Under the pieces are notes generated by a model, which made no database searches, was not told where the DNA came from, and saw only the letters and a program-made list of their open reading frames with translations. Below, in pieces: positions 1 through 5,882 of a stretch of DNA of 8,158 nt. Within the stretch, counting starts at the first letter, position 1; each line of letters opens with the position of its first letter. The position numbers were made by a program, and so were the translations under genes. The stretch is from Archangium sp. GTDB lineage: Bacteria > Myxococcota > Myxococcia > Myxococcales > Myxococcaceae. The stretch is taken from NCBI GenBank assembly GCA_016793585.1, contig JAEUJR010000028.1, positions 1 to 8,158 of the forward strand, in the 5' to 3' direction.

Positions 1-1001
1 GGCGCCCCTTCGACGGGTACTTCGACGCCGTACTCGCCCTTCGAGATGACGGCCATGGTGTCACTGAGCCGACGCAGCGGCGCGGTGAGCGCACGTGAGA
101 GGAAGACGGCCAGCACGAGCGCGAGCGCCACGATGCCTGCCGCGAACAAGAAGGAGCGACTCGACAACTCACGGGTCGCCCCGAACACCTCGGCGACCGG
201 CACCTCGGCCACGACGGCCGCGAGCCCCTGCCCCACGCGCGCATAGCTGGCCAGGCGCTGCTCGCCTTCGCCGTCGTACTGCTCGGCCCCGCGCGCCGCC
301 TTGCCGCTGAGCGCGCTCTTCACCGGCGTCAGCCCCGAGAAGTCTTCGTGCGCGATGACCTTCGAGGCATCACGATGCGCGAGCACGCGGCCGATGGCGT
401 CGACGAGGAACACCCGCGTCACGCTGCCGGTGTTGACGGTGCGCAGCAGCCGCTCGGGCCGAAGATCGGCGGTGATGATGGCCTTGCCGTCGGCGGTGAC
501 GACCGAGAGGCGCAGCAGCGCGAGGTCGGGCGCGAGGCTGGCGTTCTGCAGCAACACTCCCGACTTCCGCACTACGTCGAACGGCACCGGGGTCTGCTTG
601 CGCGCCAGCAGAATGTCTTCACGCTCGATGTTCAACGTCGAGAGGCGGTCGGCGTCGACGAAGAGAAAGGCTCGCTCGACACCGGCCTCCGAGACGGTGT
701 CGACCTCGAGCGAGAGCACTTCGTCATCGGCCGAGAACAACGACTTCGCGCGGCGCTCGGCGTCACCGGGCGTGGTGGCGTACTCCTGACCGAAGTAGCG
801 AAGCTTGTCGGTGAAGCCATCGACGGTGGTCTCGACCTGGTCGGCCACGGCGCCCGCGACCAGCGCGTTCACGTCATAGACGGTCGCCTCCTTGTCGCGC
901 GTGACGATGCGGGTGGCGAGCGTGAGGTACAGCGCCATCGCGGCCATCAGCAGCAGGCTGATGAGCAGCACCACCTGGGCGCGAATCGACAGTCGAGTCA
1001 T
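1..1001 (-). CDS. dCACHE-HAMP transmembrane sensor protein, N-terminal 333 residues (C-terminus outside window)
   Basis: Inner-membrane sensor that should detect a periplasmic ligand or state and pass it to a cytoplasmic output domain. Visible order: short cytoplasmic N-terminus, TM1 at about residues 8-28, a periplasmic region of about 250 residues, TM2 at about 282-303, then the start of a HAMP linker (302-333, with the conserved proline at 308 in LTAPLRRLSD). The stretch VFLVDAIGRVLAHRD (197-211) and the later VVAEVPVAEVF (263-273) are typical of the membrane-proximal half of double-CACHE domains. The ATG at 1001 follows the upstream gene's stop directly (TGAATG), with a strong GGGAGG Shine-Dalgarno 7 nt before it. 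It is the last visible gene of the five-gene operon. The output module is cut off: it could be an adenylate cyclase, GGDEF, histidine kinase, PP2C phosphatase or chemoreceptor domain, and nothing visible decides which. CACHE-HAMP is well supported. Confidence 0.87.
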   Translation of the reverse strand, partial: MTRLSIRAQVVLLISLLLMAAMALYLTLATRIVTRDKEATVYDVNALVAGAVADQVETTVDGFTDKLRYFGQEYATTPGDAERRAKSLFSADDEVLSLEVDTVSEAGVERAFLFVDADRLSTLNIEREDILLARKQTPVPFDVVRKSGVLLQNASLAPDLALLRLSVVTADGKAIITADLRPERLLRTVNTGSVTRVFLVDAIGRVLAHRDASKVIAHEDFSGLTPVKSALSGKAARGAEQYDGEGEQRLASYARVGQGLAAVVAEVPVAEVFGATRELSSRSFLFAAGIVALALVLAVFLSRALTAPLRRLSDTMAVISKGEYGVEVPVEGA

Positions 1002-3113
1002 TCAGGGACCTCCCAGCTCGAACGAATACCCCACCCGCAACCCCAACCCGCTCGTCGCCACCTTCGCGAGCTGCCCATCGAGCGCTCCGAACAGCCCCGA
1101 GAGCTCGACCTCGAGGAAGCCCGGGCCCAGCTTGCGACCAATGGCGAAGGCGAGCTCGAGATCGCCGACGACGCGGGTCTCTCGTGCGGTGCCGACGCTG
1201 AGCAGGGCGAGCTGAAACGCCGGGCCGATGCCGCCGTGGAGCACGAACGCGCCGACGGGCTGGTGCCAGCCGACGAGCAGGCTGAAGGGGAACACCCAGG
1301 CGCGGGCCTCGACCTGCTCGGGCCCGAAGTCGACGGAGCGTGACGCGGCATACACGCCTGCGCGCGCCTCGACGCCGAGCCGCCGCGACAACACCGGCAG
1401 CCGAACGGTGAGGCCCAGCGTGGCCGTGGGAGACGTCACCGACGAGAAGTTGAACAGGCCACCCGCGCGCGCCGCGACGGAGACGACGGGCGGGAGCGGG
1501 CGAAACAAATCGAGCTCGGTGGTGAACTCGCGCTCCTCGATGCGCAGCACGTCTTCGCCGTCACCGGGCTGAGACCACTTCGCCGAGAAGAAGCCCTCAC
1601 GAGGCACGGCAGCGTCGATGAGGCCCTTCTGCACCGACAGGCGCGGGGCGATGTCCATCACCGGGCGGCCCTTGTCGTCTCTCATCACCAGTCGAACCTC
1701 GTCACCGACCAGCGTGACCTCGGCGCGCGCCACGGGCGGAACGCCGACGTAGATCTCTCTCGGTTCGGTCCACGACGAGACGCGGCTCGCGTTGCCCTTC
1801 GCGCGAATTCGAACGGCGTGCGGGCCCTCGGCGAGGTCGTTCAACGTCTTCGGCGCCGACGGCACCTGCAGAAGCTGGCCGTCGATCTCGAGTTCGTAGA
1901 AGACGGCCTTGTCGACGCGGCTCCACGCGAGCTCGACGGGTTCGCCCGGCTTCACGACGACGTCCTGCTCGGGAGCGATCCAGATGACGTTGGCGAGCGG
2001 GTCGGGCGCGACGACGTCGACGGCTCTGGGTTCGCTGAAGAGCGACGCGTGACCCTTGTCGTCGCGCGCCTGAACCCGCCACCACACCTTGCCGGGCGGC
2101 ACGTCGGTCGCGCGGAACTGCGGCGCGTTGACGACCCCCGACGAGACCACGGCCTTGAAGTCGCGCTCGGTGGCGATCTCGACGCGGTATTGCGAAGCGC
2201 CGACGACGGGCGTCCAGGCGAGGTCGAGCTTGAGCGGTGTCGAGGAGTCTCCTCTGGGCAGGGGTGTCGCCAGGCGAACCTTGAAGGCGCTCTCCTGACT
2301 CCAGTCGCCGGGCGTGCCGCGCTCGTCGATGGCGGCGACCCGCCAGCGGTACTCCCCTGCGGCGTTCGGCTTGAAGGCGAGCGTCGTGGTGGTCGAGGTG
2401 AGCGACACCTTCTCTTTCGTGTCGGTCGACGCCTCGAGCACCCAGGAGGCGGCGCACGCGACGTCGCTCCACGCGAGCGTGACGGTGGGTGTGCCCAGAA
2501 TCACGTCGCCCGCGACCTTCACCTTCGGAGCGCCCGGTCGAATGGTGAAGCGCCGCACGCCGGTCGACTCTCCGGTTCGGCCGCGCACGTCGACGGCCTT
2601 CGCGCGCCAGTACCAGGTGCCGGCGGCCACCTGCCCCAGCGACACGCTCGGCGACTTCGAGGTGAGCTGCCGGGCGGGCGCGAAGTCTCTCGACTGAGAG
2701 ACCTCGACGACGAACTCGGTGATGAGCGGCGAGGCTTCGAACGACAGCTCTACCGGCTGCGCGCAGGGCAACAGCGCCTCGTCGAGGGGCAGCCTGGGAA
2801 CGGGCACGGTCGACTCGAGCGCGACGGTGCGGGGCTGGCTCCACTCGCTCGCGCGGCCCTCGGCGTCGAAGCTGCGCACGCGCCACCAGTGCGTCACCGA
2901 GGGCAGCTGCTCCCAGCGGTACGCAGGCGTCGGCACGCGCGTCTGCAGCACCACCTCGACGAACGCGGCGTCTTTCGCGATCTGCAGCTCGTAGCCCTTC
3001 GCGCCGGGCACGTCTTTCCACCGCAGCACGATGCGGGCGCTCTGGGCGAAGCCCATCAATGGCGTGAGGAGCAACAGCCCCATCACGGCGAGCCGGCGCG
3101 CGTCACTTCCCAC
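1002..3113 (-). CDS. Exported FN3-repeat protein with probable C-terminal outer-membrane beta-barrel (703 aa)
   Basis: No named family recognised. The N-terminus (about residues 1-25, with MGLLLLTPLMGFAQS) looks like a Sec signal peptide. About five FN3-like beta-sandwich modules follow at roughly 26-99, 105-192, 197-281, 285-369 and 376-456. The first four end in variants of W-x-W-R-V-x-A-x-D-x-x-G (for example WWRVRSFDAEG and VWWRVQARDDKG); the fifth is degenerate. Residues 457-540 are a less clear beta-rich linker. Residues 545-703 alternate polar and hydrophobic residues with many Gly and aromatics (YAASRSVDFGPE, GLRVGYSFEL), which suggests an eight-stranded or similar outer-membrane barrel. 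The GTG at 3113 is chosen because GAGGTGA lies 9 nt upstream; an in-frame ATG at 3083 (residue 11) would also leave a signal peptide. It overlaps the upstream FecR gene by 11 bp and abuts the sensor gene. It has only two cysteines (117, 220). Inferred role: envelope partner of the FecR protein. Signal and repeats are likely; the barrel is moderate. Confidence 0.8.
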   Translation of the reverse strand: MGSDARRLAVMGLLLLTPLMGFAQSARIVLRWKDVPGAKGYELQIAKDAAFVEVVLQTRVPTPAYRWEQLPSVTHWWRVRSFDAEGRASEWSQPRTVALESTVPVPRLPLDEALLPCAQPVELSFEASPLITEFVVEVSQSRDFAPARQLTSKSPSVSLGQVAAGTWYWRAKAVDVRGRTGESTGVRRFTIRPGAPKVKVAGDVILGTPTVTLAWSDVACAASWVLEASTDTKEKVSLTSTTTTLAFKPNAAGEYRWRVAAIDERGTPGDWSQESAFKVRLATPLPRGDSSTPLKLDLAWTPVVGASQYRVEIATERDFKAVVSSGVVNAPQFRATDVPPGKVWWRVQARDDKGHASLFSEPRAVDVVAPDPLANVIWIAPEQDVVVKPGEPVELAWSRVDKAVFYELEIDGQLLQVPSAPKTLNDLAEGPHAVRIRAKGNASRVSSWTEPREIYVGVPPVARAEVTLVGDEVRLVMRDDKGRPVMDIAPRLSVQKGLIDAAVPREGFFSAKWSQPGDGEDVLRIEEREFTTELDLFRPLPPVVSVAARAGGLFNFSSVTSPTATLGLTVRLPVLSRRLGVEARAGVYAASRSVDFGPEQVEARAWVFPFSLLVGWHQPVGAFVLHGGIGPAFQLALLSVGTARETRVVGDLELAFAIGRKLGPGFLEVELSGLFGALDGQLAKVATSGLGLRVGYSFELGGP
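1009..1014 (-). promoter_or_regulatory. Shine-Dalgarno site of the dCACHE-HAMP sensor gene
   Basis: GGGAGG on the minus strand lies 7 nt before the ATG at 1001 and inside the last codons of the FN3-barrel gene (GGA GGT CCC TGA). Its strength and position fix the sensor start and fit stop-restart coupling through TGAATG. Confidence 0.8.
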
Positions 3114-4323
3114 GGGCGGGCGTCACCTCGATCTCGGGGTTGAGCAGCTCGGGGGCGTCGGGAATCGCCTTGTGAATGATGCGAAAGCGCGACGCTTCGG
3201 AGGGCAACGCTTCACCGAGCGCGTCGTCGGCCGCGCGCACCCGCCAGAACCAGCTGCCTTCGGCGAGCGACGAGACGAGCTTCACCTGCGTGCCCGACAC
3301 GGTCTCGGAGACGGCGAGGGGTTCGAAGCTCTGCGACGCGCTGACCTCGAGCAGGTAGCGGCCCACGCCGGGCAGCGGAGTCCACGCGTATTCGAGGCGC
3401 GTGCCCGGGGGCGCGAGCACGACTTCGCCGGGCCGGGGCATGCGGTTCGCGGGCGACAGGTCTTCGACGAGCGAGAAGCGGCGCGCCTCGGAGAGCGGAA
3501 GACCGGCAGAGTCGACGATGCGCCACCACGTCACGCCCCCAGAGGGCGACGAGAGCTCTTTCTGCGAGCCGTCGATGGGCAGGTCGCTCGAGAGGAACGC
3601 GAAGAGCCGATCGCGGGCGACCTGCAGCCGGGCGCCTCTGGGCGCCTCGCTCCACCTGAGCGTCACGGTGGGCGGCGCCCCGTGGAACAGCTGGCGGTGT
3701 TGCGCCTCGGGTGAGAGCAGCGTCACCGGCCACGAGGGCAACAGCACCAGCTCGTCCATCACCCGCGCGCGTGAGCCCGCGTCGACGCCGGTCGTCTTGC
3801 CCTTCGCCGAGATCTGGGCGGTGCCCTTCGTCACGTTGACGTCGAGCTGGCCCTTCGAGACGTCGATGCGCGCCGACGCGGCGGGAGGCAGCGTGGCGAT
3901 GCCGTCTTTCGTCGCGAGCGTGAGCGGCACCTGCCCTGCCACGCCCGCGATGGAGCCTTGCCGCAGCGTCACCGAGCGGCCCTGCCCTCGCTGCGGCTCG
4001 ATGACGACGAGGCTGCGCTCATCGAGTTCGAGCACGGTACCATCGAGGAACTCCACGCGCGCCTCGCTGCCTGGCGGCACGTAGACGGCGTCGGACTCGT
4101 GTACGTCGTCACCGCGCGTGGCCGTCACCCAGCCCAGCGTCTCTGCGGGGCGAACCTGCAATGCCCCGACGGCGAGCTGAATGTGCCCGGCGACGGTGTT
4201 GGTGGTGCGTACGCGCGCGGGCGTCGGCTTGAGCGCGGCGGTGAGCGAGACGATGGCGATGAGCGCCCCGACTCCAGCCACCACGACGTCACGGTACGAG
4301 CGCGCCTCGGCCACGGTCGTCAC
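3103..4323 (-). CDS. Membrane-anchored FecR-domain protein with two FN3-like modules (406 aa)
   Basis: A single hydrophobic segment at about residues 12-31 (VVVAGVGALIAIVSLTAAL) is not followed by a clear cleavage site, so it is probably an N-terminal inner-membrane anchor with the rest in the periplasm. Residues 45-195 match the FecR beta-domain pattern: a G-x-V start, a step like GDDVHESDAVYVPPGSEARV, then FLDGTVLELDE. This fold occurs in FecR sigma regulators and in many periplasmic proteins unrelated to iron. Residues about 200-287 and 292-384 are FN3-like modules with WWRIVDSAG and WFWRVRAADD, the same repeat type as in the next gene. The start is GTG at 4323, overlapping the upstream stop by 4 bp (GTGA), with a modest GGAAG 5 nt upstream. 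A second GTG at codon 4 is possible. No sigma-factor gene lies next to it, so classic FecI-FecR regulation is unlikely. The anchor and FecR domain are confident; the role in signalling is inferred from context. Confidence 0.85.
   Translation of the reverse strand: MTTVAEARSYRDVVVAGVGALIAIVSLTAALKPTPARVRTTNTVAGHIQLAVGALQVRPAETLGWVTATRGDDVHESDAVYVPPGSEARVEFLDGTVLELDERSLVVIEPQRGQGRSVTLRQGSIAGVAGQVPLTLATKDGIATLPPAASARIDVSKGQLDVNVTKGTAQISAKGKTTGVDAGSRARVMDELVLLPSWPVTLLSPEAQHRQLFHGAPPTVTLRWSEAPRGARLQVARDRLFAFLSSDLPIDGSQKELSSPSGGVTWWRIVDSAGLPLSEARRFSLVEDLSPANRMPRPGEVVLAPPGTRLEYAWTPLPGVGRYLLEVSASQSFEPLAVSETVSGTQVKLVSSLAEGSWFWRVRAADDALGEALPSEASRFRIIHKAIPDAPELLNPEIEVTPARGK
3123..3129 (-). promoter_or_regulatory. 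Shine-Dalgarno site of the FN3-barrel gene
   Basis: GAGGTGA on the minus strand lies 9 nt before the GTG at 3113, inside the end of the FecR-domain gene. It favours the GTG start (11-bp overlap with the upstream gene) over the internal ATG at 3083. Confidence 0.65.
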
Positions 4324-4766
4324 TCACGCTTCCGCCGCAGCGGGGCGATCTCGGCGACGACCTGCGTGAGGGTCTCGCGCAGCGTGTCGACGGCCGAGGG
4401 CTGCTCGACACTGGCGATGGCCATGGCGACGGCCTCTTCGATGGCCTGCAGCGACTTGAAGGGCTTGCCCAGCGTCACCTCGGGGCGCTCTTCGCCGAAC
4501 GAGAACGGCTCGGGGTGGCCGGTGATGAGCACCACAGGCAGGGCGGGCAGGCGCCGGCGCGCTTCGATCATCACCTCGCCGCCATGCATGCCGGGCAGCA
4601 TCTTGTCGACGACGAGACAGTCGACCGGGCCGGCATCGAGCAGCGAGAGCGCGGCTTCGCCCGACTGGGCCGTCAGCACCTCGTAGCCCGCGCGAGTGAG
4701 GGTGCGCGCGACCAGCACACAGACCTCGGCCTCGTCATCGACGACGAGCACGCGGCGCGACGTCAC
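4320..4766 (-). CDS. Single-domain CheY-like response regulator with atypical alpha4-beta5 region (148 aa)
   Basis: Receiver domain at residues 4-122 with no DNA-binding or enzymatic output. Acidic pair D10/D11 (VLVVDDE), phosphoacceptor D54 (VVDKMLPG), conserved T82 (VLITGHP) and K101 (GKPF) are all present, so phosphorylation chemistry should be intact. Two things are odd. The T82-K101 interval is 19 residues, against 22 in its neighbour and in CheY. The aromatic switch residue three places before the lysine is Thr (V-T-L-G-K-P). A charged C-terminal tail (about 123-148, ending APLRRKRE) follows. The start is GTG at 4766, overlapping the upstream stop as GTGA, with GGGGAG 7 nt before it. 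It is the second of two adjacent receivers, about as different from its partner as distant paralogues. Its kinase is not in the window. It may act by protein-protein contact or as a phosphate sink. Confidence 0.92.
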   Translation of the reverse strand: MTSRRVLVVDDEAEVCVLVARTLTRAGYEVLTAQSGEAALSLLDAGPVDCLVVDKMLPGMHGGEVMIEARRRLPALPVVLITGHPEPFSFGEERPEVTLGKPFKSLQAIEEAVAMAIASVEQPSAVDTLRETLTQVVAEIAPLRRKRE

Positions 4767-5167
4767 GCAGCAGCTCCCCGCGACGCCCGAATGGCCGCCT
4801 CACAGATGTCGAGAATGTCGTGAACGCCGAAGGGCTTCGTGACGTAGGCGTGCACACCGAGATCGTTCGCCGCGAGCTGCGTCTCGGGGGTGGGGAAGCC
4901 GGTGATGAGCAGCGCCCGCAGGTTGGGGCGCACCGAGCGGGCCTGCTTGAGCACCTCGAGGCCGTCGATGCCGGGCAGGTTCTTGTCGGTGACGAGCAGG
5001 TCGAACGGCTCGGCCTTCAGGCGAAGCAGGCCCTCTTCGGCGGTGTCGACGAGCGAGACGCTGTGGCCGGCGCGGGTCAACACACGCTCGAGCAGCATGC
5101 GGGCCGAGCGGTCGTCGTCGATGACGAGAATTCGACCGGGAACCTTCGGAGCGACCGGGGCACTCAT
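4763..5167 (-). CDS. Single-domain CheY-like response regulator (134 aa), first gene of the operon
   Basis: A stand-alone receiver domain that should be phosphorylated by a histidine kinase encoded elsewhere. Counted from the ATG at 5167, the acidic pocket is D17-D19 (ILVIDDDRS), the phosphoacceptor is D61 (LLVTDKNLPG), the switch threonine is T89 (LLITGFP), the aromatic switch is Y108 and the lysine is K111 (AYVTKPF). All are canonical, unlike the next gene. The D-K-N-L-P-G loop is common in myxobacterial receivers. The frame could begin at a TTG at 5197, but that codon has no ribosome-binding site and would add a basic stretch outside the receiver fold, so the ATG is preferred. The nearest SD-like GAGG is 15 nt upstream, rather far, so initiation may be near-leaderless from a promoter in the spacer. 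Downstream it overlaps the second receiver by 4 bp. Confidence 0.93.
   Translation of the reverse strand: MSAPVAPKVPGRILVIDDDRSARMLLERVLTRAGHSVSLVDTAEEGLLRLKAEPFDLLVTDKNLPGIDGLEVLKQARSVRPNLRALLITGFPTPETQLAANDLGVHAYVTKPFGVHDILDICEAAIRASRGAAA
4774..4779 (-). promoter_or_regulatory. Shine-Dalgarno site of the second response regulator
   Basis: GGGGAG on the minus strand lies 7 nt before the GTG at 4766, inside the upstream receiver gene. It supports the GTG start and the GTGA overlap. Confidence 0.7.
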
Positions 5168-5249
5168 GCGGCGGCGACTGTACCTCGTGCCGTGCAAGCG
5201 TGTGCCTGATTCCCTCTGTGGGGGTGCGTCAGGCGGCTACAGTGCCGCC
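5168..5249. promoter_or_regulatory. Divergent intergenic spacer with mirrored TACAGT/GCCGCC elements
   Basis: This 82-bp spacer must hold the promoters of both the leftward signalling operon and the rightward glycosylase-permease operon, unless these are read from further away. TACAGT occurs on the minus strand at 5182-5177, followed by CGCCGCCGC and the ATG. It occurs on the plus strand at 5238-5243, followed by GCCGCC and the GTG. TACAGT is a plausible -10 variant of TATAAT; if so, both transcripts would start almost at the initiation codon. No convincing -35 box is seen at 16-18 nt on either strand, so a shared operator or a chance GC-rich inverted repeat are alternatives. Confidence 0.45.
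5232..5249 (+). repeat. Perfect inverted repeat (6-bp stem, 6-nt loop) directly before the glycosylase start
   Basis: GGCGGC (5232-5237) pairs exactly with GCCGCC (5244-5249) around the loop TACAGT. The stem is all G-C and ends at the base before the GTG at 5250. If transcribed it would hide the only weak SD-like sequence (AGGCGG, 5231-5236). If not transcribed, it could be a protein-binding palindrome over the promoter. Confidence 0.5.
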
Positions 5250-5882
5250 GTGCCGAAAGCCACGTTCGCTTCTTCCTTGCGCGCCGCTGAACGAGCGCTC
5301 GTTCGCGCCGACCCACGCTTCGCTTCCATCGTGAAACGCGCGGGCCCGTGCGGCCTCGAGCGCTCCGAGAAGTTCGAGCCCTTCGAGGCGCTGTTGACGT
5401 CGATCACCCACCAGCAGCTGTCAGGCAAGGCGGCCGCGACGATTCTCGGGCGCGTGAAAGACAGGCTGAACGACGGTGACTTTCCGACGCCGAAGCAGGT
5501 GCTCTCGGTACGGGTGCCGACGCTGCGCAGCTGCGGGCTGTCACAGGCGAAGGCGCTGGCCGTGAAGGACCTCGCGGCGAAGACGCTGAACGGCACGGTG
5601 CCGACGGCGCGCGAGCTCCACACACTCGAGAACGACGTCATCATCGAGCGCATCACCGAGGTGAAGGGCATCGGCCAGTGGACGGTCGAGATGATGCTGA
5701 TGTTCCGGCTCGGGCGGCTCGACGTGATGCCGGTCGACGATCTCGGCGTGCGCAAGGGCTACTCGGTGCTGACGAAGCAGGCGGGGCTCATCGCGCCGAA
5801 GGCGTTGCTGTTCGAGTCCGAGAAGTGGAAGCCCTACCGCTCGGTGGCGGCCTGGTACCTCTGGCGGGTGCTCGATGTCTGA
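5250..5882 (+). CDS. DNA-3-methyladenine glycosylase II family protein (AlkA/Mag-like, HhH-GPD, 210 aa)
   Basis: Base-excision repair enzyme that should remove alkylated purines such as 3-methyladenine by cutting the N-glycosidic bond. The helix-hairpin-helix is VKGIGQWTVE (138-147), matching AlkA's GIGRWTA with its active-site tryptophan (W144 here). The Gly/Pro-rich loop with the catalytic aspartate is PVDDLGVRKG (161-170); by alignment to AlkA the second Asp, D164, is catalytic. The C-terminal signature EKWKPYRSVAAWYLW (191-205) is also typical. At 210 residues it is shorter than E. coli AlkA (about 282) and lacks that protein's N-terminal TBP-like domain, so it resembles the compact Mag-type form. 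The GTG at 5250 is the first plausible start; the open frame extends upstream but only as antisense of the receiver gene. Its SD is weak (AGGCGG, 13 nt away). It overlaps the permease gene by 8 bp. Family assignment is secure; exact lesion range is not visible. Confidence 0.94.
   Translation: MPKATFASSLRAAERALVRADPRFASIVKRAGPCGLERSEKFEPFEALLTSITHQQLSGKAAATILGRVKDRLNDGDFPTPKQVLSVRVPTLRSCGLSQAKALAVKDLAAKTLNGTVPTARELHTLENDVIIERITEVKGIGQWTVEMMLMFRLGRLDVMPVDDLGVRKGYSVLTKQAGLIAPKALLFESEKWKPYRSVAAWYLWRVLDV

Noticed and set aside
348..1343. A 331-codon open frame on the plus strand
   Set aside because: It runs antisense across the junction of two well-supported minus-strand genes and has low-complexity Arg/Glu/Gln-rich composition.
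1818..3143. A 441-codon open frame on the plus strand
   Set aside because: It is antisense to the FN3-barrel gene. The translation is Arg/Gly/His/Ala-rich with no domain pattern, as expected for the complement of GC-rich coding DNA. The minus-strand protein has a signal peptide, repeats and an SD.
3103..4323. A classic FecR anti-sigma or iron-uptake regulator
   Set aside because: No ECF sigma gene or TonB receptor is nearby. The FecR-like domain is followed by FN3-like modules, and the cytoplasmic N-terminus is only about 12 residues, too short for the sigma-binding part.
5168..5197. A TTG start adding ten residues to the first response regulator
   Set aside because: There is no ribosome-binding site, the codon is a rare start, and the added basic residues lie outside the receiver fold. 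The ATG at 5167 is better.
4890..5249. An N-terminal extension of about 120 codons for the DNA glycosylase
   Set aside because: The extension is antisense to the first response regulator and is Ser/Arg-rich with no fold. Family similarity begins after the GTG at 5250.
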